DNA from: CAIOSQ01 sp044359885
GTDB lineage: Bacteria > Pseudomonadota > Alphaproteobacteria > CACIAM-22H2
Assembly (NCBI GenBank): GCA_044359885.1
Contig: JBIKLI010000129.1
Location: 1-11,128 of the forward strand
Length of the DNA: 11,128 nucleotides
Reading direction: 5' to 3'
In this document: positions 1 through 9,755 of the stretch, piece after piece
Layout: each line of letters opens with the position of its first letter
How positions within the stretch are numbered: the first letter of the stretch is position 1
Made by a program: the position numbers and the translations under genes
Notes under the pieces: generated by a model
The model's database searches: none
What the model was told of the DNA's origin: nothing
Seen by the model: only the letters and a program-made list of their open reading frames with translations

Positions 1-1
1 G

Positions 2-466
2 GTGGCGGGGCGCGACGTCACCGCGCTGCCGCCCGAGGCGCGCGGCATCGGCCTGCTGTTCCAGGACGACATGCTCTTCCCGCATCTCGATGTCGGCGCC
101 AATCTCGCCTTCGGCCTGTCCGTCGAACTTCGCGGCCGCGCCGCACGGCAGGCCGCCATCGCCGCCGCGCTCCACAGCGCCGGGCTCGCCGGATTCGAGC
201 GGCGCGACCCGGCGACGCTGTCGGGCGGCCAGCGCGCGCGCGTCGCGGCGTTGCGCGCCCTGCTGGCCGCGCCGCGCGCGCTGCTGCTCGACGAGCCCTT
301 CGCCAGCCTGGATGCCGGGTTGCGGGCGGGCTTCCGCGCCTTCCTGCTGGCGCGCCTCGCCGAGCTGCGCGTACCTGGGATCCTGGTGACCCACGATCCG
401 GACGATGCCGCCGCGGCGGGCGGCGCGATCGTCAGGCTGCCGGCGTCGCCGCCGGTTCAGACATAG
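2..466 (+). CDS. ABC transporter ATP-binding protein, YnjD-like (5'-truncated by window edge)
   Basis: This is the C-terminal part of an ABC ATPase, which would power a membrane importer by ATP hydrolysis at the cytoplasmic face. In the visible 154 residues I see a Q-loop (LLFQDD, Q21), the ABC signature LSGGQ (73-77), Walker B ALLLDEPF (D97, E98), a D-loop (SLD, 102-104) and the switch histidine in VTHD (H131). The Walker A loop is missing because the gene starts before base 1, so the GTG at base 2 should not be read as the start. Wording such as PATLSGGQRARVA and the short tail after the switch histidine recall E. coli YnjD, the ATPase of the poorly characterised YnjBCD system. That match is from memory of the family, and the substrate is unknown. 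It faces the 457-1659 gene and overlaps it by 10 bp at the 3' ends, so it is probably unrelated to the sugar-acid operon. Confidence 0.88.
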   Translation: MAGRDVTALPPEARGIGLLFQDDMLFPHLDVGANLAFGLSVELRGRAARQAAIAAALHSAGLAGFERRDPATLSGGQRARVAALRALLAAPRALLLDEPFASLDAGLRAGFRAFLLARLAELRVPGILVTHDPDDAAAAGGAIVRLPASPPVQT

Positions 467-1659
467 CCGGTGGCGCCGTCGGGCTTGATGGGCACCTTGC
501 GCGTCCAGTGGACGTAGTCTTCGACGCCCAGCACGTCCATGTCCATCTCCACGCCCCAGCCCGGGCGATCGGGGCGCAGATCGAGATTGCCGTCCTTCGG
601 CAGGTAGGGGTCCTTCACGTACCACGCGCCCTGCAGGCGCTGGTCGGCGGTGGGCGCCTCGCCGGCGCCGGTGCCGAAGGCGTAGCCGGGGCCATGGGGC
701 AGGCGATATTCCAGGATGCGGAAATTGCTCGCCGCGGCCGAGAAATGGACATTGACCGCGGTCGCCAGCGGACCCATCGGGTTGTGCGGCGCGATCGAGA
801 CGAAATGCGCCTCGGCCAGCGCGTTGATCTTCGTCATTTCCATCAGGCCGCCGACGACGCAGATGTCGGGCTGGATGATGTCGCAGCCGCGGGCCTGCAG
901 CAGCCGCAGGAATTCGAAGCGGCTGTAGAGAGATTCGCCGGTGGCCAGCGTGCAGGAAAGACCGCGCTTCAGGTCGCCCCAGGCCTCGATGTTCTCCGGC
1001 CGGATCGGCTCCTCGAAGAACAGCGGATCGTAGGGGGCCAGCGCGTTGCCGAGCTGGATCGCCTGGCCGACCTCGAAGATCTTCGCATGCGCGTCGAAGG
1101 CGATCTCGTAGTCCGGCCGCACGGTCTCGCGCAGCGCGCGGAAATACTCGGCCGAGCTGCGCACCACCTCGCCCCAGCGATGGCGGTGCATGTCGACGCG
1201 ATAGGGCGAGAGCTTGAACGCGGTCAGGCCCCATTGCGCGTTCAGCCGGTCGAATTCCGCGCGGGCGGCCCCGGGATCGGGCGCGGTGTAGACGCCGGCA
1301 TAGACCTTGACGCGGTCGCGGACATTGCCGCCGATCAGCTTGTAGACCGGCACGCCCAGCGCCTTGGCCGAGATGTCCCACAGGCAATGGTCGATCGCCG
1401 CGATCGCGGCGAGGCCGAGCGCGCCGGGCGGGAACCGCGTCTGCTGCATCAGGTAGTGGATCAGGTATTCGATGCGGGTCGGATCCTGGCCCTTCAGGAA
1501 GGTCATCAGATAGTCGAGCAGCGGCGGCAGCGCCTTGTCGGGCCCGTGGTTGTAGCACTCGCCCCAGCCGGTCAGCCCGTCGTCGGTGTCGATGGCGACG
1601 ACGACGCGCGGCCGGTCCTTGTCGCGCGTCATGAAGGCGCGCAGCCGGTCGATCTTCAT
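457..1659 (-). CDS. Enolase-superfamily acid-sugar dehydratase, D-galactonate dehydratase-like
   Basis: A 400-residue mandelate racemase/muconate lactonizing enzyme family protein. Such enzymes take a proton alpha to a carboxylate with Mg2+ help; galactonate dehydratase makes 2-keto-3-deoxygalactonate. The capping domain covers roughly 1-120 and the barrel follows. The three metal ligands are visible: D189 (FDAHAK), E216 (FFEEP) and E242 (ATGES). H191 two residues after the first ligand, and the D265 (QPD)/H292 (APHNP) dyad, are the usual acid/base groups. K149 lies on the second barrel strand. The block around ESLYSRFEF and APHNPMGPLA strongly recalls E. coli DgoD, but the exact sugar acid is not fixed by the motifs. 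It is the last gene of the operon. Its ATG lies 6 bp after the stop of the neighbouring dehydratase, with a GAAGGG ribosome site about 10 nt upstream that overlaps that gene's end. I am sure of the family and unsure of the substrate. Confidence 0.9.
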   Translation of the reverse strand: MKIDRLRAFMTRDKDRPRVVVAIDTDDGLTGWGECYNHGPDKALPPLLDYLMTFLKGQDPTRIEYLIHYLMQQTRFPPGALGLAAIAAIDHCLWDISAKALGVPVYKLIGGNVRDRVKVYAGVYTAPDPGAARAEFDRLNAQWGLTAFKLSPYRVDMHRHRWGEVVRSSAEYFRALRETVRPDYEIAFDAHAKIFEVGQAIQLGNALAPYDPLFFEEPIRPENIEAWGDLKRGLSCTLATGESLYSRFEFLRLLQARGCDIIQPDICVVGGLMEMTKINALAEAHFVSIAPHNPMGPLATAVNVHFSAAASNFRILEYRLPHGPGYAFGTGAGEAPTADQRLQGAWYVKDPYLPKDGNLDLRPDRPGWGVEMDMDVLGVEDYVHWTRKVPIKPDGATGYV

Positions 1660-1665
1660 GGCGCG

Positions 1666-2889
1666 TCAGCCCTTCGGGAAATAGACCCCGCGGCGCGCGC
1701 GGGTCTGGACGTAGAGATGCTCCTTGAAGGTGCCCGGCGCGTAGCTGCCGGAGGCCTCGGTCACGGGGATCGAGACATTCGCCTCGCTCGGGAACTGCGC
1801 CACGAAATCCTCGTCGATGTCGCAGCCAAGCCCCGGCGCGTCGGGCACCGCGAGATGGCCGTCCTGCTGGACGGGATGCGGCACGATGGTCCGGGCGCGG
1901 CCCTCCCAGTCGTCCTCGATGCGCTCGAGGATGTAGCCGTTCGGGATGGCGGCCAGCAGATGCAGCGCCGCGTATTCGGCCACCGGGCCGAGCGAGCCCG
2001 AATGCGGCGCCATCATGATGTGATGCGCCTCGGCCATCGCCGCGATCTTCTTCATCTGCGTGAGGCCGCCGGCGCGGCCGGTGTCGGGCTGGATCACGTC
2101 GACCAGCTGGTCCTCGATCAGCTCGCGTTCGCCGAAGATCGTCGCCTGGCGCTCGCCCGCCGCGAGCGGCACGCTGGAATGCTGGCGGATGCGGCGGAAG
2201 CCCTCGAGATTGTCGGGCGCGACCGGATCCTCGACCCACATCATGCGATAGGGCTCCAGCGCGCGGCAGACCAGCGCGGCGTCGGCCGGCGTCAGCCAGG
2301 GCGGACCATGCAGGTCGATGGCGATGTCCATCTCGTCGCCCACGGCCTCGCGCAACGCCGCCACCTTGCGCACGGGATCGGACACGCCGCCGCATTTGAA
2401 GGCCGTGAAGCCGCGTTCCTTGAGGCTGAGCGCGGCTTCCGGCGTGTTGGCGTGGGCGTAGATCCGGATGCGGTCGCGGATCTTGCCGCCCAGCAGGTTC
2501 CACACCGGCACGCCCAGCGCCTTGCCCTTGATGTCCCACAGCGCCATGTCCAGCCCGTTGATCGCGCCGGCGCCCACCGTGCCGGTCAGGCCGTGGCCCA
2601 TGATGGCGATGTGCATCTTCTGCCAGAGGCGTTCGATATGCGCCGGGTCCTCGCCGACCAGGATGCGCGACAGGTCCTTGACGGCGGTCTCGATCACCCG
2701 CGGCCAGCCCGAGCATTCGCCGATCCCGGTGATTCCGGCGTCGGTGAAGATCTTGACGAAGAGCCAGTTGCGCGAGCCGGTCAGGTTCTTCGAATAGGTC
2801 TGGGCTCCGAAGGATCCGTCCGCGGCCCAGCGCTTCAGGCTCGGCGACCCGGCATGCATCAGATAGGTGCGGATCTCGGTGATCTTCAT
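1666..2889 (-). CDS. Enolase-superfamily enzyme (mandelate racemase/galactonate dehydratase type)
   Basis: A 407-residue member of the same superfamily as its downstream neighbour but clearly divergent from it. Metal ligands are D192 (IDLHG), E220 (WVEDP) and E246 (AAGER). H194 follows the first ligand, and the D269 (QPD)/H296 (APHSG) pair forms the catalytic dyad. K165 (FKC) lies on strand two. The cap is normal, with the GLDMALWDIKGKALGVPVW block at 112-130. A tail beyond about residue 365, ending in RGVYFPKG, extends past the region shared with DgoD. Expected chemistry is dehydration (or possibly epimerisation) of a sugar acid in the cytoplasm. The complete set of ligands argues for an active enzyme, but its substrate cannot be deduced. 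The ATG at 2889 has a good GGGAGA site 6 nt upstream. It starts 46 bp after the double ATPase gene and leads into the next dehydratase with a 6-bp gap, so the two are probably co-translated. Confidence 0.9.
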   Translation of the reverse strand: MKITEIRTYLMHAGSPSLKRWAADGSFGAQTYSKNLTGSRNWLFVKIFTDAGITGIGECSGWPRVIETAVKDLSRILVGEDPAHIERLWQKMHIAIMGHGLTGTVGAGAINGLDMALWDIKGKALGVPVWNLLGGKIRDRIRIYAHANTPEAALSLKERGFTAFKCGGVSDPVRKVAALREAVGDEMDIAIDLHGPPWLTPADAALVCRALEPYRMMWVEDPVAPDNLEGFRRIRQHSSVPLAAGERQATIFGERELIEDQLVDVIQPDTGRAGGLTQMKKIAAMAEAHHIMMAPHSGSLGPVAEYAALHLLAAIPNGYILERIEDDWEGRARTIVPHPVQQDGHLAVPDAPGLGCDIDEDFVAQFPSEANVSIPVTEASGSYAPGTFKEHLYVQTRARRGVYFPKG

Positions 2890-2895
2890 CTCGCG

Positions 2896-2901
2896 TCTCC
2901 C
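2896..2901 (-). promoter_or_regulatory. Ribosome binding site of the 1666-2889 gene
   Basis: GGGAGA on the minus strand with 6 nt to the ATG at 2889. This supports the chosen start in the 46-bp gap after the double ATPase gene. Confidence 0.6.
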
Positions 2902-2935
2902 GTCGGTCGGATTTCGGGGCGTGGCGGTCCGCCGC

Positions 2936-4623
<1,688 letters not shown>

Positions 4624-4627
<4 letters not shown>

Positions 4628-5751
4628 TTGTTGTACGGGTCCGCGGCGTCGCGAAGCCCGTCGCCAAGGAAATTGAGCGCGATCACCGCGAGCACCACGG
4701 CGGCCCCCGGCGCGAACAGCCAGGGCGCGGTCGCGATGGAGCGGATGTTCTGCGCCTCGCGCAGCAGCACCCCCCAGGAGATCGTCGGCGGCTGCAGCCC
4801 GAGCCCCAGGAAGGAGAGGGACGTCTCGGCCAGGATCATGGCGGGGATCGCGAGCGTCACCGAAGCGATGATGTGGCTGAGGAAGCTCGGCAGCATGTGG
4901 CGGAAGATGATGCGCCATTCGGAGACGCCGTCGAGCCGGGCGGCGACCACGAATTCCTCGGTGCGCAGGCTGAGGAAGCGTCCGCGCACCACCCGCGCCA
5001 ATTGGGCCCAGCCGGTCAGCGACAGGATCAGCGTGATCATGAAGTAGTTGAGGACCGCCGGCCAGTCCTGCGGCAGCGCCGCGGCGAGGGCGAGCCAGAT
5101 CGGTATGGTCGGCAGGGCGAGGACGAATTCGATCGCGCGCTGGACGACGAAGTCGACGCGTCCGCCGAAATATCCGGAGATCCCGCCCAGCACGACGCCC
5201 AGCGTCAGCGACAGGAAGACCCCCACGAGCCCCACCGACAGCGAGATCTGCGCGCCCTGCATCATGCGGCTGAACACGCAGCGGCCAAGGCGGTCCGCCC
5301 CGAACAGGAACAGCGGGGCGTTGCGGCTCTCCGAGGCCAGCAGATGGATCGTCGTCGGGAACAGCCCGAAGAGCCGGTACTCGTAGCCTTCGCCGAAGAA
5401 CCGGATCGCGACCTTGCGGGTCGGGTCCTCGGTATAGATCGCCGCCAGCGTCTGCGGGTCGCGCCGCAGCACGTAGGGACGGAAATGGAGACCCAGCGTC
5501 CAGCTGCCGTCGGCCGCGACATCGACGACGTGGATCCGCTGCGGGGGATGATAGGCGGCCCGCGCGTTCTGCCGCGACGGGTCGTTCACGGCGAAGAATC
5601 CGGGCGCGGCGGCGATCGCGTAGAGGAAGAGCGTGACGACCAGCCCGATCATCGCCAGGCGATGGCGGCGGAACGCCCACCACATCAGCTGCCATTGCGA
5701 GGCGACGGCGAGGCGCTTCTTGTCGATCGCGGCGAGGGCGGCGTCGGTCAT
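4624..5751 (-). CDS. ABC transporter permease, DppC/OppC type, with enlarged first periplasmic loop
   Basis: A 375-residue inner-membrane permease of the binding-protein-dependent transport family. Hydrophobic segments lie at about 33-53, 168-193, 200-228, 235-257, 290-318 and 345-365. The EAA-type coupling helix that contacts the ATPase is at about 268-288 (AARLDGVSEWRIIF). SLSFLGLGLQPP (311-322) is a hallmark of the DppC subfamily. The protein is longer than the usual roughly 300 residues because about 110 residues separate the first two membrane segments. This loop includes a YRLFGLFPTT stretch near 125-134. The family block just before the second segment, usually GTDxLGRDxxSR, reads GADRLGRCVFSR here, with cysteine (C158) in place of aspartate. 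It forms the channel with the 5789-6775 product. Its ATG lies 37 bp after that gene and its stop overlaps the ATPase start by 4 bp. Confidence 0.93.
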
Positions 5752-5788
5752 GGCTGCTGGGGTCGCTCCGTACGTTCCGTGCGCCGGA

Positions 5789-6775
5789 CTATTCGAACCG
5801 GATGCGCGGGTCGGCGAGCGCCAGCAGGATGTCGCTGAGCAGCGCGCCGACGAGGGTCAGCGCGCAGATCAGCAGCACGAAGGCGCCGGCGAGATACATG
5901 TCCTGGCTCATCAGGGACTGCAGCAGCAGCGGACCGGCGGTCGGCAGGCTGAGCACGATGGCGACGATGATCGAGCCCGAGACCAGGTTCGGCAGCAGCC
6001 AGGCGATCGTCGAGATGAACGGGTTGAGCGCGATGCGCACCGGATATTTCACGAGCAGATGGAATTCCGACAGGCCCTTCGCGCGCGCGGTGGTGACATA
6101 GGGCTTGCCCAGTTCGTCGAGCATGTTGGCGCGCATCACGCGGATCAGGCTGGCGGTTCCGGACACGGCCAGGATGATCACGGGGATCCAGAGATGGGAG
6201 AGCAGATCGAGGACCTTGGCGAAGCTCCAGGGCGCGTTGACATAGGGTTCGGAAAACAGCCCGCCCACTTCCTGACCGAACTGCACCGCCGCGACGTACA
6301 TCAGCACCAGGGCGAGCAGGAAGCTGGGGATCGCGAGACCGAGGAAGGAGATGAAGGTGATCGCGTAGTCGCCGATCGAGTATTTCTTCACCGCCGAGAA
6401 CACGCCGATCGGCAGCGCGATGCCCCAGGTCGCGAGCAGGGTCGAGAAGGTCAGCAGCAGGGTCAGCGCCATGCGCTCCCAGATCAGGTCGGCGACCGGC
6501 TGCTGCCACTCGAAGGACAGGCCGAAATCGCCGCGCAGCAGGATGCCGCTGATCCATTTGAGGTACTGGACGATCAGCGGCTGGTCGAGGCCGAAGCGCG
6601 CGCGCAGGTCGGCGGCGGTGTTCTGGTCGACGACCTCGTTCGAGGCGGCGAGCGTGGCGATGTAGGTCGTGACGTAGTCGCCGGGCGGCAGCTGGATCAG
6701 GACGAAGGACAGGAACGAGACCACGACCAGCGACGGGATCATCCAGGCCAGGCGCTTGAGAATGAATCGGAGCAT
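5789..6775 (-). CDS. ABC transporter permease, DppB/OppB type
   Basis: A 328-residue inner-membrane permease, the partner of the DppC-type protein. It starts with the classical MLRFILKRLAWMIPSL membrane entry (first segment about 9-29). It carries RGDFGLSF at 81-88 (family GDxGxS block), and further membrane segments at about 102-130, 137-163, 190-212, 250-280 and 295-318. The coupling loop is at about 226-245 (YVTTARAKGLSEFHLLVKYP), and the protein ends with the subfamily motif DPRIRFE. Length is normal. The reading frame stays open 66 codons upstream into the binding-protein gene, but that part is not permease-like. The ATG at 6775 is preceded by a modest GGAAA 5 nt away and matches the family N-terminus. 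The ribosome site lies only 3 nt beyond the base of the 14-bp inverted repeat, so structure there could tune its translation. Confidence 0.93.
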   Translation of the reverse strand: MLRFILKRLAWMIPSLVVVSFLSFVLIQLPPGDYVTTYIATLAASNEVVDQNTAADLRARFGLDQPLIVQYLKWISGILLRGDFGLSFEWQQPVADLIWERMALTLLLTFSTLLATWGIALPIGVFSAVKKYSIGDYAITFISFLGLAIPSFLLALVLMYVAAVQFGQEVGGLFSEPYVNAPWSFAKVLDLLSHLWIPVIILAVSGTASLIRVMRANMLDELGKPYVTTARAKGLSEFHLLVKYPVRIALNPFISTIAWLLPNLVSGSIIVAIVLSLPTAGPLLLQSLMSQDMYLAGAFVLLICALTLVGALLSDILLALADPRIRFE

Positions 6776-6788
6776 CGCGGTTTCCGGA

Positions 6789-6833
6789 CGGACGGGGCGT
6801 GGACGACGCCGTGCGCCGCCCACGCCCCGTCCG
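6789..6833 (-). repeat. Perfect 14-bp inverted repeat (intercistronic hairpin)
   Basis: Arms at 6789-6802 and 6820-6833 are exact reverse complements (core GGACGGGGCGTGG on the plus strand), separated by 17 nt. In the mRNA the stem would begin 10 nt after the binding-protein stop codon and end 13 nt before the permease ATG. No run of U follows the stem in the direction of transcription, so it does not look like a standard intrinsic terminator. Such hairpins after binding-protein genes are known to protect the upstream mRNA or to lower downstream expression, giving more binding protein than permease. That role is inferred here. Confidence 0.75.
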
Positions 6834-6843
6834 CCGCGCAGGA

Positions 6844-8799
6844 TCAGGAGGTGAAGAAGAACTGCTGCGGCAGCGCCGGCCCGGGGTTCGGCCAGGACCA
6901 CGCGTTCGGATACCGCGCCGGGACGTTGGCGAGGTTGTTGCGCACGATGCCGAAGGCGTTGACCGCGAGGCACACGCCGATGGTCTCGAACGCGTCCGCC
7001 GTGAGGTCGAAGAGCTGCTTCATGATGGCGCCGCGCCGGGCGAGGTCGGCGGTCGCCCGCGCCTCGTCGAACAGCTTCATCCGCTGCTTCTGGTTGTCCG
7101 GCGGCTCCTGGCCGTCCTTGCCGTTGGAGACGTACCAGAGCGTCCAGGGAATGGCGTAGCGCGACCCCTGCGGGTGGTGGGCGAAATAGTCGCGCGGGTC
7201 GAGCATCGGGTCGAGCCCGCCGGGGCCCGGCCAGACGGCCGCGTCGTGGTCGTTGTTGTCGCCGCGCGTGTAGTAGAGGGCGCGCTCGATGGTGTTGACC
7301 TTGATGTCGACGCCGATCTCGGCCCAGTGGCGCTTGATCAGCTCCAGCGTGTCCACCGCGTCGGGATACAGGGTCGGGATGACGTCGACCGCGAAGAAGA
7401 TCTTCTGGCCGTCGGGCCGCAGCCGGAAGCCCTGCGAGTCCTTGCGGCTGTAGCCCAGCCGGTCGAGGATCGCGTTGGCCTGCCGCGGATCATGGCCGGT
7501 GAACTGCTTCGACAGCTTCTCGTGGAACCAGGGATGGCCGGGGCGCGGGCCGGTCTGGAACGGCTCCGACTGGCCGAGATAGACGATGTCGATGATCTCG
7601 GCGCGGTTGATCCCCATCGACAGCGCCTGCCGGAACTCGCGGTTGGCGAACATCTCGCGCATCCGCGCGTCCTTGTGGGTCATGTTCAGGTAGATCTGCA
7701 CCTGCTGCGAGCTGGAACTGATCAGCTCGATCAGCCGGTAGCCGCCGCGCTGCATGTTCTGCGACAGCGTCGGCTTGTTCTGCAGCGTGTCGATATGGCG
7801 CTCCTGCAGATCGAGACGGCCGGAGATGGCGTCGAGCATCAGCGATTCGACGTCCTGCGAGATCCCGAAGGTCAGCCGGTCGATATAGGGAAGCTGGTTG
7901 CCCGCCTGGTCGACCTGCCAGAAATACGGGTTGCGTTCCATGACCACGCGCGTGGCGCCGCCGGTATAGGGCTCCCGGATGACCCATGGATCCAGGACGG
8001 GCTTCTCCGGATTTGACCAGCGCGACGGGATCTCGATGTCGCCGTTGCGCGCGCGGAACAGGTCCGGCCAGCCCGACAGGTTGGCCGCCCGCACGAGGTC
8101 GCCGACATTGGGGTTGTACTTGGGGTGGAACTGGCTGGCGTAGTGGCGGCAGAACAGGGTGGGATGCTGCCCCAGCGGCGTCGCCATGATCTCGAGGAAC
8201 AGCGCATAGGGCGACGCGAAGGTGAACTTCACCGTATGATCGTCGATCTTCGTCGCGACGCCCGGCTGGCCGCCGATCACCAGCGGCGAGGGAACCGACC
8301 GGTAGAGCTCGGAATTCTTCGCGCAGTCCTCGACCGAGAAGACGACGTCGTCGGCGGTGAAGGGCCGCCCGTCCGACCATTTCATGCCCCGGCGCAGATG
8401 GAACACGAACTCGGTCGAGTTGGCGTTGACGTCCCAGCGCTCCGCGACGTTGGGCAGCACCTCGGTGAAGGCCAGGTTCCAGCGCACCAGGCCCTGGTTG
8501 CCGACGAGACGCAGGATGCCGTTGTGGTCGGCCGACCCACGCAGGCCGCGGCGCAGCGCCCCGCCATACCTGCCGACCCGATCGACGTTCACGACCATCG
8601 GATTGGCCGGCAGCCGATCCGCGAGCTTCGGCAGCCGGCCGTCGGCGACGAGTCGCGCGAGATCGGGGGCCTCGCTGCCGGCGGCCTGGGCAAGGGCGTC
8701 GGCGGCGACCGCCGACATCGCGGCGGCGCCGGCGATGCCTTTCAGCAGGCTGCGGCGGTCCATGCCGTCCGCGGACTTGCCATGCTCGTTCCTGTCCAT
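6844..8799 (-). CDS. Extracellular solute-binding protein, family 5 (Dpp/Opp type), Tat signal
   Basis: A 651-residue periplasmic binding protein that would capture the substrate for the permease pair encoded downstream. The N-terminus has a twin-arginine motif, DRRSLLKG (14-21), then a hydrophobic alanine-rich stretch and a likely cleavage site after A37 (ALA/QA). This suggests folded export by Tat. The family 5 blocks are clear: RWDVNANSTEFVFHLRRG (121-138) followed by KWSDGRPFTADDVVFS, and ANREFRQALSMGINRAEIID (385-404). It is longer than typical DppA/OppA (about 510-540). The frame continues upstream, but the ATG at 8799 has a strong GAGGAG 6 nt away and gives a proper signal peptide. An alternative ATG at codon 13 (8763) would keep the Tat motif but lacks this ribosome site. 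The class is named for peptides, yet several family 5 members bind sugars, and the sugar-enzyme neighbours favour a carbohydrate ligand here. Confidence 0.93.
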   Translation of the reverse strand: MDRNEHGKSADGMDRRSLLKGIAGAAAMSAVAADALAQAAGSEAPDLARLVADGRLPKLADRLPANPMVVNVDRVGRYGGALRRGLRGSADHNGILRLVGNQGLVRWNLAFTEVLPNVAERWDVNANSTEFVFHLRRGMKWSDGRPFTADDVVFSVEDCAKNSELYRSVPSPLVIGGQPGVATKIDDHTVKFTFASPYALFLEIMATPLGQHPTLFCRHYASQFHPKYNPNVGDLVRAANLSGWPDLFRARNGDIEIPSRWSNPEKPVLDPWVIREPYTGGATRVVMERNPYFWQVDQAGNQLPYIDRLTFGISQDVESLMLDAISGRLDLQERHIDTLQNKPTLSQNMQRGGYRLIELISSSSQQVQIYLNMTHKDARMREMFANREFRQALSMGINRAEIIDIVYLGQSEPFQTGPRPGHPWFHEKLSKQFTGHDPRQANAILDRLGYSRKDSQGFRLRPDGQKIFFAVDVIPTLYPDAVDTLELIKRHWAEIGVDIKVNTIERALYYTRGDNNDHDAAVWPGPGGLDPMLDPRDYFAHHPQGSRYAIPWTLWYVSNGKDGQEPPDNQKQRMKLFDEARATADLARRGAIMKQLFDLTADAFETIGVCLAVNAFGIVRNNLANVPARYPNAWSWPNPGPALPQQFFFTS

Positions 8800-8805
8800 G
8801 TGCGT

Positions 8806-8811
8806 CTCCTC
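8806..8811 (-). promoter_or_regulatory. Strong ribosome binding site of the solute-binding protein gene
   Basis: GAGGAG on the minus strand, 6 nt before the ATG at 8799. It is the best Shine-Dalgarno in the operon and decides between the ATG at 8799 and the one at 8763. It lies in a 41-bp gap after the epimerase stop. Confidence 0.7.
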
Positions 8812-8840
8812 TTCGAAGGTCGTTATTCGACTCTGTCGGA

Positions 8841-9755
8841 TCAATCTAACGCGATCCGTACCCGGCCTGCGAGGATTTCGCCAGGAGCGAGGCGGCGCGC
8901 ACCCGCGCCTGCGATGCCGTTCGCGGCCAGGTTGAAGGCGTCCGCGGCGTGGCTGACCGGCTCGAGGCAGGCATAGGGTGTTCCGGCCGGCGCATGCAGC
9001 ACCAGGAAATCCAGCGGAGGGGCGCTGGTCACCGTCACGACCATGCCGTCCGCGCGCCGCAGCGTCGCCTCTCCGCCGAAGCCGCCGTACTGGATCGTCT
9101 CGCCGGCCGCCGCGAAGCCGCTGGCGCGCTGCGCCGCGAGTCCCGGGCGCTCGGTCAGCGACAGCGCGCAGCCCTCCGCATCGGTGGTCCACAGCCCGGT
9201 CGCACGGAACCGGACATGGTCCGCCGGGCCGGCGACCAGGAACGGATGCACCCCGAGCCCTGCGGGCATCGGCCTGTCGCCGGAGTTGACGATCTCGATC
9301 GCGATCTCCAGCCCGCGTGGATCGAGGCGCAGACGCTGCGTGGCGCGAAACGCCCAGGGCCAGCCATGGACGGGCGCCGCGTCGGGCTCGTGGTCCAGGC
9401 GCAGCTCGGCGCGATCCTGCGACAGCGCCACGACGCGCCAGGGAACCCGATGACCGAAACCGTGCATCGCATGGGGCGAGCCCGGATGCGGCTCGACCGC
9501 GATCATTCGCCCGCCGAACGGGAAGCGGGCGTCCCGGATCCGTCCCGACCAGGGAACCAGGGGATAGATCCCGGCCTTCGGCCACTGCGTCGGTTCATAG
9601 GCGCCGTCGCCCATCGGCACGACGACGTCGATCCGCTGGCCGGCTTCGTCCTCCCGCCACAGCGCCGCGACCCGGCCGCCATCCGCCGCGCGCAGCGTCG
9701 CGTGCATGCGGCCGGCGCGAAGCAGTGGCAGGTCTGGGAGCGCAGCTTGCGGCAT
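8841..9755 (-). CDS. Aldose 1-epimerase (galactose mutarotase) family protein
   Basis: A 304-residue cytoplasmic protein of the aldose 1-epimerase family, which interconverts alpha and beta anomers of sugars. The single beta-sandwich domain fills the protein. Active-site features known for GalM are recognisable: PWSGRIRDARF (68-78) with the substrate-contacting arginine, HAMHGFGH (95-102) holding the first histidine (probably H98), GLGVHPF (166-172) with H170 as the likely general acid, and the late glutamate E265 in CLEPVSHAADAFN as the likely base. No signal peptide is seen. It is the first gene of the operon, 41 bp before the binding-protein gene, and has GAGGA 8 nt before its ATG. Its place with sugar-acid dehydratases points to a reducing sugar being processed. 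The sugar identity is not visible, and some family members act on hexose phosphates or unusual sugars. Confidence 0.9.
   Translation of the reverse strand: MPQAALPDLPLLRAGRMHATLRAADGGRVAALWREDEAGQRIDVVVPMGDGAYEPTQWPKAGIYPLVPWSGRIRDARFPFGGRMIAVEPHPGSPHAMHGFGHRVPWRVVALSQDRAELRLDHEPDAAPVHGWPWAFRATQRLRLDPRGLEIAIEIVNSGDRPMPAGLGVHPFLVAGPADHVRFRATGLWTTDAEGCALSLTERPGLAAQRASGFAAAGETIQYGGFGGEATLRRADGMVVTVTSAPPLDFLVLHAPAGTPYACLEPVSHAADAFNLAANGIAGAGARRLAPGEILAGRVRIALD

Noticed and set aside
4628..5695. Upstream in-frame extension of the double ATPase to 919 residues
   Set aside because: The extra 356 codons lie in a second frame over the DppC-type permease and give arginine-rich non-family sequence. The ATG at 4627 gives the normal domain edge and an ATGA junction.
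6789..6833. Intrinsic terminator at the inverted repeat
   Set aside because: No T-rich tract follows the stem in the minus-strand direction, and the operon clearly continues into the permeases. It is kept as a hairpin only.
6776..6973. Upstream in-frame extension of the DppB-type permease
   Set aside because: The 66 extra codons are out of frame over the binding-protein 3' end, and the family N-terminus begins at 6775.
8800..9585. Upstream in-frame extension of the binding protein to 913 residues
   Set aside because: It overlaps the epimerase gene in another frame, has no family similarity, and would bury the Tat signal peptide. The ATG at 8799 has the strong ribosome site.
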